Positions 27,281-36,301 of a stretch of DNA of 64,000 nucleotides are shown piece after piece. How positions within the stretch are numbered: the stretch's first letter is position 1; every line of letters starts with the position of its first letter. Origin of the DNA: JBMOKU01 sp049324315 (GTDB lineage: Bacteria; Bacillota; Clostridia; Peptostreptococcales; Thermotaleaceae); assembly GCA_049324315.1 (NCBI GenBank), contig JBMOKU010000033.1:124001-188000 (forward strand). Direction: 5' to 3'. The notes below the pieces were generated by a model. That model saw only the letters and a list, made by a program, of their open reading frames with translations. It had not been told where the DNA came from and searched no databases. The translations under genes and the position numbers were made by a program.

Positions 27281-29140
27281 CTATATACGCCGCAGCATCC
27301 ACACTGCCTGCTGTACATTTTCTTTTGTTCCTATCAGCATCATTAAATCCCCTTCCTGTAAGATCGTATTTCCATTGGGAATAATCTTTTCTGCATTCCT
27401 TTGGATCGACAGAATCAGGCAATCTCCAGGAAGTTCTAGATTTCTAATGGGTCGATCAATATAATCCGAGTTTTTAAGGTATACTTCTGCCATGCGAAAA
27501 TCATTATCCTCTTTATTCATAAGAAGTGAGAAGGTTGTTGGATTGGAAATGATATTTTCAGCCATAAATACAGATGCATATTCCGGAGATATGACGGTTG
27601 CTCCATAGTTATTTTCATGAAGAAGGTTTGATTGACTATCTGTCAAAAGAATAACATGCTCTATTTCAAAAACTTCTTTACATATTCTCGTAATTTCTAA
27701 AGCAATCTCATCATCACTTTTAGAGATGACTACTACTTTAGCATTTTGGAGCTCCGTTGTCTTCATAAACGCTACATCCAGCGGATCTCCCAGATATACC
27801 TTATGGTTCTGCTGCTTGCTCTTTTCATATTTATCCGGGTTATGGGTAATAAAGGTTATATCAACATCGGAAGCCTGCAGTTTTTTTGCCAAGAGCAGCG
27901 TTTTCTGCTTTACACCGATCATAAATATATTTTTCTTTTTTATACCCTGTGATGCCGGCACCCGTTTATTAAACAGCAGTGGTGAAAGTGTACAAGTTAT
28001 AATGGCTACTAGAATGACGACTCCATTGGTTTCTTCACTGATAATATTCAGTTTGAGCCCGATGGCACTGGTAGCTATAATCAAGCTTAATCTTGATGAA
28101 AGTAAAAATCCTGCAGAAACAGCATCCCTCCATGAATAGTTTACTTTCAATATCAATGACGGTATAAGCTTTACAGCATATACAGAAAGCAATAAAGCGG
28201 GGAGAAGATAAATGGATTTTGGATTGTGTATGACATAGCTGATATCAAAGTTTGCTCCTACCATGATAAAGAAAATAGGAATAAAAAAGCCATAACCAAT
28301 GGCATCCAACTTCAAACTTAATTGGGAACTGTCCCTTTCATCAAGGAGAGCGACGATCAATCCTGCTAAGAAAGTTCCCAAAATAATCTCTGTACCTAAC
28401 ATTTGGGCCAGTGCAATAAATATGAGTATCAGCGCAAAGGCTCCCCGTACCTTGATCTGAGATGTAGCATGGGACAGTTCTTGAATAAAGCTCTTTCCTT
28501 TAATCTTGAGCCCCATTTTATAGAAAATAAAAAAGAATACAAAAAGCAGCAGTACCAGCAACACATTATCAGCTGCGGCAGATGTGTAGAAGGATATGTA
28601 AACCGTTACCATAACCATTGTTGCAAAATCAGCAACAAGCGCAGCTAACAATATGACTTGCCCATATCCTGTATGGAGCAATCCTTTCTCCTTTAAAGTA
28701 GGTACCACGATTCCAAGAGATGTGGTGCTCAGAATCAGTGTCATTAAAGGTATATTCTTGATCAGTTGAAATTCCTTTAATATGTAGGAAATAGCAGATC
28801 CCAAAGAAAGGGTCCCAGCAAAGATCAGAAATGCTAGAAACAGGGGTTTTTGATACCATGTTTTTGCATTTTCTGTCCGCGACGACCGAAACTGACTGAA
28901 ATCTACTTCCAAGCCTGATAAAAACATAAGAAAAGCAAAACCAAAGGTATAAAGAAAATTTAACCAGGGTGTCTCAACGATAAGGCCAAATCCACTTTTC
29001 CCAACGATCATACCGGCGATTACTTCACCTACAACAATCGGTATAGGCAGCCATTTCAGCTTTTTAATCAAAACGGGGACAAAGGTTGCTAACACAATAA
29101 TAATCAAAAGCGAGTCATAGGAAATTCCGCCGTGGTCCAT
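27281..29140 (-). CDS. Kef-type cation:proton antiporter (CPA2) with TrkA-N and TrkA-C domains
   Basis: 619 aa. Residues ~1-385 are a 12-13-helix Na+/H+ exchanger domain (GEVIAGMIVGKSGFG, LGTFLAGLIVALLDERDSSQ). Residues ~400-520 form a TrkA-N/RCK nucleotide-binding domain (IFMIGVKQKTLLLAKKLQAS). The last ~90 residues are a TrkA-C domain, a known cyclic-di-AMP-binding fold (DRPIRNLELPGDCLILSIQR). It is probably a potassium or sodium efflux antiporter. It follows the CBS gene and shares its cyclic-di-AMP riboswitch, so both gene and protein may respond to that nucleotide. Confidence 0.92.
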   Translation of the reverse strand: MDHGGISYDSLLIIIVLATFVPVLIKKLKWLPIPIVVGEVIAGMIVGKSGFGLIVETPWLNFLYTFGFAFLMFLSGLEVDFSQFRSSRTENAKTWYQKPLFLAFLIFAGTLSLGSAISYILKEFQLIKNIPLMTLILSTTSLGIVVPTLKEKGLLHTGYGQVILLAALVADFATMVMVTVYISFYTSAAADNVLLVLLLFVFFFIFYKMGLKIKGKSFIQELSHATSQIKVRGAFALILIFIALAQMLGTEIILGTFLAGLIVALLDERDSSQLSLKLDAIGYGFFIPIFFIMVGANFDISYVIHNPKSIYLLPALLLSVYAVKLIPSLILKVNYSWRDAVSAGFLLSSRLSLIIATSAIGLKLNIISEETNGVVILVAIITCTLSPLLFNKRVPASQGIKKKNIFMIGVKQKTLLLAKKLQASDVDITFITHNPDKYEKSKQQNHKVYLGDPLDVAFMKTTELQNAKVVVISKSDDEIALEITRICKEVFEIEHVILLTDSQSNLLHENNYGATVISPEYASVFMAENIISNPTTFSLLMNKEDNDFRMAEVYLKNSDYIDRPIRNLELPGDCLILSIQRNAEKIIPNGNTILQEGDLMMLIGTKENVQQAVWMLRRI

Positions 29141-29264
29141 AATATACCTCCTTTTTTCATGCAGCTAAGTCGGATATAGCTACCATGTCTATCCGGTATT
29201 CTTTCATAATTTGTATATCCGTTCTCTAAAATATTACAGTATAGAAAGCTATACAATGTTTAAA

Positions 29265-29684
29265 TCATGATACGTCGGATTTTACAAATAGCTTATCAAA
29301 ACAATAATTAATGATATCACTTCTTTTTATTATTCCAATAAAAACATTTTTGTCATCTACAACCGGTACAAAGTTTTGATTTGCAGCAAGAGAAATCAAG
29401 CTTTCAATATCTGCGTTAATGGAAACCGGTTTATTATTCATATGTTTGGGAATATCCTTTAATAAAACTTTGCTGGTATCTTTGAAAGTTAGATCCGGTG
29501 TATTTTTTAGCTTCCATAGTAAATCTCCTTCTGTTAATGTTCCGACATATTTTCCATCATCATCAAGGAGCGGAATCGCTGTATATCTATGGTATTCCAT
29601 TCTTTCTAAAGCCTGTCTCATCGTAGTATTAAGGGTGGCACAAATTACATCTTTTTTTGGTGTAAGAAAAAAAGCAACGTTCAT
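29265..29684 (-). CDS. CBS-domain protein
   Basis: 139 aa made of two CBS motifs (CATLNTTMRQALERMEYHRY, ATPLLDDDGK-like YTAIPLLDDDGKYVGTLTEG; then NADIESLISLAANQNFVPVV, KNVFIGIIKRSDIINY). Such stand-alone pairs bind adenine nucleotides and regulate partners. It is the first gene after the cyclic-di-AMP riboswitch and lies 124 nt before the Kef-type antiporter, its likely target. The ATG at 29684 follows AAGGAGT. Confidence 0.9.
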   Translation of the reverse strand: MNVAFFLTPKKDVICATLNTTMRQALERMEYHRYTAIPLLDDDGKYVGTLTEGDLLWKLKNTPDLTFKDTSKVLLKDIPKHMNNKPVSINADIESLISLAANQNFVPVVDDKNVFIGIIKRSDIINYCFDKLFVKSDVS

Positions 29685-29742
29685 GTAATAGAACTCCTTC
29701 CTTCAATATAATATTTCACTGTAGCATCCCTTTCATTAAGAA

Positions 29743-29918
29743 AACAAAAAAACCATGGAGAAACCATGGCTTTATAAGCATTCCATTGTCTCCTCTCTCA
29801 ACGCTTACGAGGTTAGCTGTCGGGCTCGGACTGAAAGAGTTATCCTATCTAAAAAAGAATTCGCCCCAAAGAGTGGGTCCCCCGCTTCCATATGGAACTC
29901 AGCGTATTTATTATCTTT
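29743..29918 (-). promoter_or_regulatory. Cyclic-di-AMP riboswitch (ydaO/yuaA class) with terminator
   Basis: The minus-strand leader contains the class signature CCGACAGCTAACCTCGTAAG followed by CGTTGAGAG, preceded by GCGGGGGACCC, TTTGGGGCGAATTC and CAGTCCGAGCCCGAC blocks. It ends in a CCATGG/CCATGG hairpin with seven T residues, a classical OFF-switch terminator. In this class cyclic di-AMP promotes termination and the usual targets are potassium transport, osmolyte and wall genes. Here the targets are the CBS protein and Kef-type antiporter. Confidence 0.9.
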
Positions 29919-29924
29919 TATCTT

Positions 29925-29953
29925 ATTATAGGCGTATAACGTATATCCGTCAA
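29925..29953 (-). promoter_or_regulatory. Promoter of the cyclic-di-AMP riboswitch transcript
   Basis: TTGACG, 17-bp spacer, TATAAT on the minus strand, placed so that transcription starts just before the aptamer. The remaining 29954-30127 stretch shows nothing I can support. Confidence 0.8.
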
Positions 29954-30127
29954 AGCCGTCTACCTATATTTATTTATAATTTCACTCCAAAATAACGTAG
30001 ATTTTTTGCTTACAGCAATTTTGTTTTGGTTTGCTCTATATAGCTTTCTGTAAGACACCTTCTTTTCTATTTTCAAACACAATAGTGTCCTATTAATTGT
30101 CAGTTATCTTATACTATCATCTTACAT

Positions 30128-30814
30128 TTATGAATTAAATCGATACCCGGCTCCCCATATGGTTTCCACGTATTCCGGATTGGACGGGTCTTTCTCGATT
30201 TTTTTCCTTATCTTTTGGATATGAACAGCTACCGTGGCAGTATCGCCAAAATAGTCCTCACCCCAGATCGTATCGAATATCTGATCTTTGCTGAAAACAA
30301 TATTGGGATTGGAAGCAAGAAATAATAATAACTCATATTCTTTTGTGGTTAATTGTACCTCTTTGCCATTCACAAAAACCTTATGGGAAGCTGTATTGAT
30401 TTCCAGGCCCTTATGACTGATCACCTCGATGCAGCTCTTTTGACCCATGAGCCGCTCATATCGTGTGATGTGGGATTTGATTCGAGCCACCAGTTCTGCA
30501 GGACTGAAGGGCTTTGTCAGATAATCATCCGCTCCAAAACCCAGTCCTCTGATCTTATCAATATCTTCACTTTTTGCTGAAACAACGATTACCGGAACTT
30601 CCAGCTTCTTTCGGATTTCTTTAATAATTTCGTATCCATCTACATTGGGGAGCATTAAATCCACCAGAATAACATCGTATACGCCCGATACCGCTTTTTT
30701 CAAGCCCAAAGCGCCGTCCTGAATAATCTCCGCCTTATAACCGTTTAATTGCAGATAATCCCGCTCCAGCTCTGCAATATTGATATCATCCTCAATAATT
30801 AATATCTGTTTCAT
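30128..30814 (-). CDS. OmpR/PhoB-family response regulator
   Basis: 228 aa. Receiver (ILIIEDDINIAELERDYL, phospho-acceptor Asp in DVILVDLMLPNVDGYE, Lys in DDYLTKPFSPAE) and winged-helix effector domain (QLTTKEYELLLFLASNPN, HIQKIRKKIEKDP, ETIWGAGYRF). It lies 15 nt after the histidine kinase and pairs with it. The order kinase then regulator is reversed relative to the other two-component system in the window. There is no obvious target gene beside it. Confidence 0.92.
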   Translation of the reverse strand: MKQILIIEDDINIAELERDYLQLNGYKAEIIQDGALGLKKAVSGVYDVILVDLMLPNVDGYEIIKEIRKKLEVPVIVVSAKSEDIDKIRGLGFGADDYLTKPFSPAELVARIKSHITRYERLMGQKSCIEVISHKGLEINTASHKVFVNGKEVQLTTKEYELLLFLASNPNIVFSKDQIFDTIWGEDYFGDTATVAVHIQKIRKKIEKDPSNPEYVETIWGAGYRFNS

Positions 30815-30829
30815 CTATCGTCGCCTTCC

Positions 30830-31948
30830 TTATTGTTTTATGATTGGAAGCATGATCGTAAAACAAGTACCTTCCTTTTCCACACTTGCAACGGTTATTC
30901 TTCCCTTGTGAGCTTCTACCAGTTCCTTTGCTATGGCCAAACCTAAGCCTGTGCTCATAAAATCTTTTGTACGCTCTATGTCAATACGATAAAATCTGTC
31001 AAAAACATAGGGCAACTTATCTTTTGGAATGCCCGGTCCGTTATCTTGAATGGCAAGACATAAGAAATCATCTGATCGATACATTTTCGTTTGAATAAGC
31101 AAATCCTTTTCTGCTCCATATTTCACAGCATTACCGATAATGTTTCGAATAGCTTGATGTATCCTTTTTCTATCCACATTTACATAACAGTCTTGCTCTA
31201 GTCTATCTATATAATCAAATCGAAGTTGATTTTCTTCTAGTTCCAGTTTAAACTCTTCCATGATATCCTCTATAAAAGGACGCATCAGTATCTCTTCATA
31301 CTGAAAATCCAGTTTGTCCATATCCAGCTTTGAAAAAAGGAAAAGATCGTCTATCAACTTATTCATATAATTTGTATTATGATATATGATTTTAAGATAT
31401 TTATTCACCTTTTCCGGTGATGTCACGACACCATCTGCGATGGCTTCAATGTATCCCTGAATGGCCGCAATCGGTGTTTTCAAATCATGAGAAATGTTAG
31501 CAATCAGTGTCTTTCTATTTTCTTCATAGGCAAGCTTCATTTTTTCACTTTCTTGCAGTCTCCGGGCCATTTCATTAAATGAGTGGATCAATACCCCAAA
31601 CTCATTGGTAACCTCACAATCAACTTTTACGTTGTAATTGCCCTTTGCAATTTCATCTACTGCATTTTTCAGATCTTCCATAGGCTTAAAGATCCTCTTC
31701 TCGATCCGCTTAAGAAAACCAAGGTGTACAATTTCCTTCATACTAATAAATGTGGCGAAAAAGATATAAATTACCTTATTTCCAATCCACTTGAACAACA
31801 AGTACAAAACAATAAGATTAAATAGAAGAACAAACGGACGCAAGTATCTTAGGTATCGATGATATACATGAAAATCCTTACGATACATACAGTATTGGCC
31901 ATACTCTTCCCGATGGTATATATATATATATTTCTTCCGTTTGAACAT
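30830..31948 (-). CDS. Sensor histidine kinase
   Basis: About 372 aa. A basic, Tyr-rich cytoplasmic N-terminus is followed by two close hydrophobic helices (~residues 38-70), so the extracytoplasmic loop is very short and sensing is probably within the membrane. HAMP (IFKPMEDLKNAVDEIAKGNY), dimerisation domain with the His in LIANISHDLKTPIAAIQGYI, and ATPase boxes IRNIIGNAVKYG, IQDNGPGIP and STGLGLAIAKEL follow. The GTG at 31957 is possible; the ATG at 31948 has AGGTG at better spacing. Confidence 0.9.
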   Translation of the reverse strand: MFKRKKYIYIYHREEYGQYCMYRKDFHVYHRYLRYLRPFVLLFNLIVLYLLFKWIGNKVIYIFFATFISMKEIVHLGFLKRIEKRIFKPMEDLKNAVDEIAKGNYNVKVDCEVTNEFGVLIHSFNEMARRLQESEKMKLAYEENRKTLIANISHDLKTPIAAIQGYIEAIADGVVTSPEKVNKYLKIIYHNTNYMNKLIDDLFLFSKLDMDKLDFQYEEILMRPFIEDIMEEFKLELEENQLRFDYIDRLEQDCYVNVDRKRIHQAIRNIIGNAVKYGAEKDLLIQTKMYRSDDFLCLAIQDNGPGIPKDKLPYVFDRFYRIDIERTKDFMSTGLGLAIAKELVEAHKGRITVASVEKEGTCFTIMLPIIKQ

Positions 31949-32022
31949 AGGGATCACCTGACACTCTCACCATGAATTTTTTCCTCTATTATACCATGCT
32001 TTTCCACGGGAAAAGAGTATAA

Positions 32023-32052
32023 GGGCGTAAAACCCTGCTCCATTTTACGCCC
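32023..32052 (-). terminator. Terminator after the His/Cys-rich gene
   Basis: GGGCGTAAAA and TTTTACGCCC form a perfect 10-bp stem with T-rich flanks on both sides. It separates the gene at 32092 from the kinase operon. Confidence 0.8.
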
Positions 32053-32091
32053 CTTTATTTTAACCTTCTCTATAAGAAGGATTCATCTTTA

Positions 32092-32760
32092 TTACCATGT
32101 TAGATTCAATTCCGCATCAAGATCTATCTCGTGAATTTCGTTGGATTCATCTTTTAGCTTACCATTTACAGATGCCCTCACTTTTTCTACTTCACTATTC
32201 TTATTGATTTGTATCGTGATGTTTACATCTACATTTTCCACCGTGCAGAGTTCTTTTATGCAGCAGCATGATTGTTCCTGATCCTTCATCATCTTATGCT
32301 TATACTCCATCTTTTCGTGGATCGTCTTTTTCAAATCTTCCGGTATTTCGTTGATATGAATGGATAGTAAAGTACCTTCATCCCCTTGCTCCTCTACCTT
32401 CATATCATTTAAAACTTTCAAAAGGAACGCAGCCTTAGCAAGCTTGCCTTTCCCGCCGCAGCATTTTTCTCCATGATGATGGTGATGCATATACTTCATA
32501 AAGCCGTGGTGCTTAGGTCCGCAGCAATCTTGCATGTTAAATTCTGTGCTGCTTTCATGTTTCACTTTTTTGCCGTCATGATCTACTTCGGTGTGAAGCT
32601 TTACTTTTACTTGACCATTTGCCGTATTTTTTTCAAATTCCTTTTCCAAGCCAAATACTTTCGCATTGTCTTTTCTGACTTCTGCTTTCACATCGCCTAT
32701 AAAGACATCCTTTTCCTTCATGGTTTTTACCACATCATACAGTAGTTTAATTTTATTCAT
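32092..32760 (-). CDS. Unknown protein with a His/Cys-rich metal-binding-like centre
   Basis: 222 aa, no family recognised. The N-terminal ~75 residues and the C-terminal ~60 residues are both alternating charged/hydrophobic beta-like segments (GQVKVKLHTEVDHDGKKVKH; NVDVNITIQINKNSEVEKVR). Between them lie CCGPKHHGFMKYMHHHHHGE then KCCGG, and later SCCCIKELC. There is no signal peptide or membrane helix. The layout suggests metal buffering or a metal-dependent structural role, but this is inference. It is a single gene with its own terminator, and the ATG follows AAGGAGG. Confidence 0.72.
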   Translation of the reverse strand: MNKIKLLYDVVKTMKEKDVFIGDVKAEVRKDNAKVFGLEKEFEKNTANGQVKVKLHTEVDHDGKKVKHESSTEFNMQDCCGPKHHGFMKYMHHHHHGEKCCGGKGKLAKAAFLLKVLNDMKVEEQGDEGTLLSIHINEIPEDLKKTIHEKMEYKHKMMKDQEQSCCCIKELCTVENVDVNITIQINKNSEVEKVRASVNGKLKDESNEIHEIDLDAELNLTW

Positions 32761-32873
32761 CAGAATAACCTCCTTTTTTTAACTACAAGGTCATTATAGA
32801 AGGGGAAAATAAACTGACTATAAAGGATTTATAAAAATTTTATAAAACTCTTTTAAGGTTTTAAAAAGCTTCA

Positions 32874-32914
32874 ACAAAAAAAGAGGATCCTATGGGTTAT
32901 ACCCAGATCCTCTT
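32874..32914 (-). terminator. Terminator after the DUF2000-like gene
   Basis: AAGAGGATC and GATCCTCTT form a 9-bp stem followed on the minus strand by a run of T. It lies 22 nt past the stop at 32937. Confidence 0.82.
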
Positions 32915-32936
32915 ATCAGCATTGCATTTCCTATGT

Positions 32937-33344
32937 CTATTTTAACGTTCCTATACTTCCACAAACCTTATTGACGGCCTTCTTCGGACCGTAGACACAT
33001 ATGCCCAAATAATTTAATGCATCAGACTCAGCATTGCTTATTTTCTCTATATAATCATCATAGCTTTTAGATTTCTGTGCAATAGCGTTAAAGTCTATAA
33101 TCAGTATTTCCTCATTGTTCTCCGCCCTAAGCCTGTCATAAATTTCTTTAATACGATCCTTCTCTGAAGATAGAATCGGGATTGGGACGTTGGTAATACC
33201 CTTATGGACAACTTGATCCTTATCCGTAACATCAGGACCTATGATACCTTCAATACCCTGGCCTAAACTCATGCCTAGAACAGCTGCCGTATTGGCGATC
33301 AGGCCAATTGGCAGTTCTTTGTCTATAATCATTACACACTTCAT
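32937..33344 (-). CDS. DUF2000-family protein (peptidyl-tRNA hydrolase II-like fold)
   Basis: About 135 aa beginning MKCVMIIDKELPIGLIANTA, followed by AAVLGMSLGQGIEGIIG. This is the characteristic N-terminus of DUF2000, a small family with a Pth2-like fold and unknown function. The pattern of conserved residues continues in HKGITNVPIPILSS. The frame opens 15 codons earlier, but AGGAGG seven bases before the ATG at 33344 decides the start. It appears monocistronic and downstream of an AraC gene on the opposite side of a terminator. Confidence 0.8.
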   Translation of the reverse strand: MKCVMIIDKELPIGLIANTAAVLGMSLGQGIEGIIGPDVTDKDQVVHKGITNVPIPILSSEKDRIKEIYDRLRAENNEEILIIDFNAIAQKSKSYDDYIEKISNAESDALNYLGICVYGPKKAVNKVCGSIGTLK

Positions 33345-33418
33345 ACGTTTACCTCCTATTTGACTAAATGTAATAAAGATTATAATCAAGTGGAAGGAGG
33401 ATTTATAGTAAAAAATTG

Positions 33419-34228
33419 CTATGACATTTTCTCCAGGTTTGATATATATCGCAAGGGCGTAACGCCAAAATACTGCTTAAAGCTTTTGGTAAAATGACTT
33501 TGATCATAGAATCCCACTTCATGGGCTACCGCTGTAAGGGTTTCTCCACTCTTTAGCTGTTTTTTAGCATGATTTAAACGCAATAATGTCTGATATGCAT
33601 GGGGTGTCGCATTGTAGGCTTGTTTAAACAGCTTAAGAACATAATACTTGCTTAAACCGCTGATTTGAGCTAAGTCATCCAATGAAATAGGTTGTAGAAA
33701 GTGATCATGAATATAGTTTCTAACCTGCTTCATAACCTTTATATGATTTGAATCCAGATGGATTTTTGCAGTCATGGAATCTTCCAAGTGAAAAAAATGG
33801 CTCAGGTCAAGGAGCAATCTCGTTTCTTTTTCTATACCAGAAATGTTGGATTGCAGCAATTCAAACAAGTTCTGGATCCTTTTTAAATTTTTATAATCTA
33901 GTCTTTTAACGGTTATTGCAGAATATATTCTATGTAGATCAAACATGGGTTCAAGCCAGTCTTTTGAAAGATAGATCATCTTAAACTGCCAGTCCTCAAG
34001 GGTTACTGGATTGCATTGATGAATCACATGGGGTGCAATCATAACGATACATGCCGCATCTACTTTAAAATCTTCTTCTTTGCAGCTTAAAAGACTTGAC
34101 CCTTGTTCGACAAGTCCAATAGAAAGTTCTTCATGAGCATGCTTTCGTGATGAATGCATGCCGGCAAAACAGGTCTTCATTTCGAAGAAAGATATGGTTT
34201 TGTCTCTATAATATTTTACCCTCTCCAT
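33419..34228 (-). CDS. AraC-family transcriptional regulator with cupin-type sensor
   Basis: About 269 aa. The N-terminal ~150 residues look like an AraC-type arabinose-binding/cupin domain (SIGLVEQGSSLLSCKEEDFK, IVMIAPHVIHQCNPV). The C-terminal ~100 residues carry two HTH motifs (LDDLAQISGLSKYYVLKLFK, LTAVAHEVGFYDQSHFTKSF followed by KQYFGVTPLRY). The ATG at 34228 follows GGAG by eight bases; the frame extends further upstream. It is divergent from the EamA exporter at 34477, its probable target. Confidence 0.9.
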   Translation of the reverse strand: MERVKYYRDKTISFFEMKTCFAGMHSSRKHAHEELSIGLVEQGSSLLSCKEEDFKVDAACIVMIAPHVIHQCNPVTLEDWQFKMIYLSKDWLEPMFDLHRIYSAITVKRLDYKNLKRIQNLFELLQSNISGIEKETRLLLDLSHFFHLEDSMTAKIHLDSNHIKVMKQVRNYIHDHFLQPISLDDLAQISGLSKYYVLKLFKQAYNATPHAYQTLLRLNHAKKQLKSGETLTAVAHEVGFYDQSHFTKSFKQYFGVTPLRYISNLEKMS

Positions 34229-34476
34229 ATATGATTCTCCTATCGAAGTGCAGCTTAACCAGAATATGATAATTATACCCATTTCCTGTATAAATATTAT
34301 ATCAATTCCAGTACGATTTGGGAAATGCAAAGTTCTCTTAACACTGCTCAGAAATCATAGCGTTTATTATTTCGTCAGTCGAAAACTTCGACTTTCCACC
34401 AAGGTAAAATTGTTGTATGATGTTCATGTATTATTTAAAAGAGTTTTATTCATATAAGGGGCGTGAAAAAAAGGGT

Positions 34477-35421
34477 ATGGAAAAAAATAGATACTATCCT
34501 TTGGCTGCTGTACTATTGGCGGTTATTTTGTGGGGGCTTTCTTTTCTAAGCATTAAGGTGACATTAATCGTATTGCCGCCTATGACCCAGGCATTTATAA
34601 GATTTTCCATTGCTTCGTTGGTTCTATACGTTCTATTAAAATACAATGAACCAGGCGTAAAGCTGGATAAAAAAGATCTACCCATGACCCTTCTAGCCGG
34701 TGTGTTAGGTATTACATTATACTTCTATTTTGAAAACAACGGTGTGAAGTTGATCTCTGCCTCTTCTGCGTCAATGATCGTTGCTACGGTACCGATCCTA
34801 ACGCTCATTGGTGATTTTATTGTGTTTAAGAGTCCTCTGACAAAAAAGAAGATTATCAGTGTTATACTCTCAGTGATCGGTGTTTATTTCATCGTCGGCG
34901 CAGGTTCTAATGGTCAGCAATCTGAAAGTACCTGGTTTGGATATCTGATGATGTTCGGTGCTACCATTGCATGGGTGGTTTATACCATCATGACAAAATC
35001 TCTTTTCAATAAGTATTCGGAACTAGTCATCGTTTACTATCAAACGATATTTGGCACAGTCGCATTATTACCCTTTGCGATTTTTGAAAAGACCAACTGG
35101 AGTGCAGTGACTGACTCTATCGTTTTAAATCTTGTCTTTTTAGGTGTATTTTGCTCGGCATTAGCAAACTATTTTTATGTATATGCCATGGAAAAAATCG
35201 GTGTAAGTATTTGTTCTTTACTGATGAATTTCGTTCCGGTAGTAACCGTTATCGCCAGTTATTTTATACTGAAAGAAAGCATTGCCTTGTCCCAGCTTTT
35301 AGGCGGTTTACTGGTTATTACCGCTGTCTATATCTGTAATCTGGAAAAGGAAGAACCACCTGCTGATATCCCGATTAGTATTCCTATGGAAGTTGTATAT
35401 CCCGGCGAAAAAGAAATATAA
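34477..35421 (+). CDS. EamA/DMT-family transporter
   Basis: About 314 aa, ten helices in two EamA repeats (LAAVLLAVILWGLSFLSIKV and the second repeat starting GYLMMFGATIAWVVYTIMT). The C-terminal tail is short, acidic and proline-rich. The frame opens 20 codons upstream without a ribosome site; the ATG at 34477 has only AAAGGG close by, so translation initiation looks weak. It is divergent from an AraC regulator and closed by a terminator at 35482. Substrate unknown. Confidence 0.88.
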   Translation: MEKNRYYPLAAVLLAVILWGLSFLSIKVTLIVLPPMTQAFIRFSIASLVLYVLLKYNEPGVKLDKKDLPMTLLAGVLGITLYFYFENNGVKLISASSASMIVATVPILTLIGDFIVFKSPLTKKKIISVILSVIGVYFIVGAGSNGQQSESTWFGYLMMFGATIAWVVYTIMTKSLFNKYSELVIVYYQTIFGTVALLPFAIFEKTNWSAVTDSIVLNLVFLGVFCSALANYFYVYAMEKIGVSICSLLMNFVPVVTVIASYFILKESIALSQLLGGLLVITAVYICNLEKEEPPADIPISIPMEVVYPGEKEI

Positions 35422-35481
35422 GGTGCCAGATTCCTGGGAAAACATGCTGCTGAACCTACCTTATAGATTCGTAAAATAAAG

Positions 35482-35520
35482 AAGTCTTCCATTGAAAGAT
35501 TTCAAGGGAGACTTTTTTGA
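35482..35520 (+). terminator. Terminator after the EamA gene
   Basis: AAGTCTTCC and GGGAGACTT pair (one G-U), extended by ATTGAAA/TTTCAA, followed by TTTT. Confidence 0.82.
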
Positions 35521-35591
35521 GCACATAACGGAAATTATAAAATTATCCACAAATTATAAATGTTCATAGTTTCCTAAGTGTTATAAAGAAA

Positions 35592-36095
35592 TTAGTAGCA
35601 TCCGGCTTTTTCTCTATTCATTCTGAATGACTGATTGTCAATGGCTCTCTGTACAGCTAAGATTCCGTCCAAATGGTCATACTCATGCTGGATCAACTCG
35701 GCTAAGTCTCCTTCGAAATCTATTTCACCGTCGTTCCATTCTAAATCCTTGAAATAGACCTTAAGCTTTTTATATCTCCACAGCTTTACCTCTAGTCCCG
35801 GGAAGCTCATACAGTCATCCCACATTTGGAACTGTTCATCGCTAATGAACTCCAGACGGGGATTGATAAAGGCAGTTGTCTTCCCTTCTATGTTCATATA
35901 GATGATTCTAACCAATTCGTTGATTTGCGGCGCTGCGATGGCCCTGCCAAAGCCATACTTCTCCCGAAAATTCATCATAGTGTCATGAAGATCCTGCACC
36001 ACTTGTCTTGCCTTTTCCAACTCATCCTTTGAAATCTCCTTAGAAGCTTGATAGAGGTTTTCATTCCCTAATAATAAGATTTCCCTTACTGCCAT
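35592..36095 (-). CDS. Peptide deformylase-like protein, divergent motif II
   Basis: 167 aa. Motif I is GFGRAIAAPQI (standard GxGLAAPQ), motif III is IQHEYDHLDG with the HExxH-type metal site. Motif II reads DDCMS instead of EGCLS, keeping the metal-binding Cys but changing the conserved Glu and Gly. It probably removes N-formyl groups or is a related hydrolase. Clostridia often carry more than one deformylase, and this looks like an accessory copy not linked to fmt or priA. Interval 36096-36301 holds nothing I can support. Confidence 0.85.
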   Translation of the reverse strand: MAVREILLLGNENLYQASKEISKDELEKARQVVQDLHDTMMNFREKYGFGRAIAAPQINELVRIIYMNIEGKTTAFINPRLEFISDEQFQMWDDCMSFPGLEVKLWRYKKLKVYFKDLEWNDGEIDFEGDLAELIQHEYDHLDGILAVQRAIDNQSFRMNREKAGCY

Positions 36096-36301
36096 AGATA
36101 TTTCCTCCCGTTCTCAAACTAAAAATCTAGAGCAAAATCAATCATTACGAATATACGCTTTATACAATCTCTTATGCTAATAGTTCGTTATTCTGTACGA
36201 ATTTCCTCTTGTCACTTAAAACAATTATTCCGATGATACTAAACAATGCCTACTGTATTGGTAATTGTCAGATTCTCCTTAAAGATGAGCAAACCAGTTG
36301 G

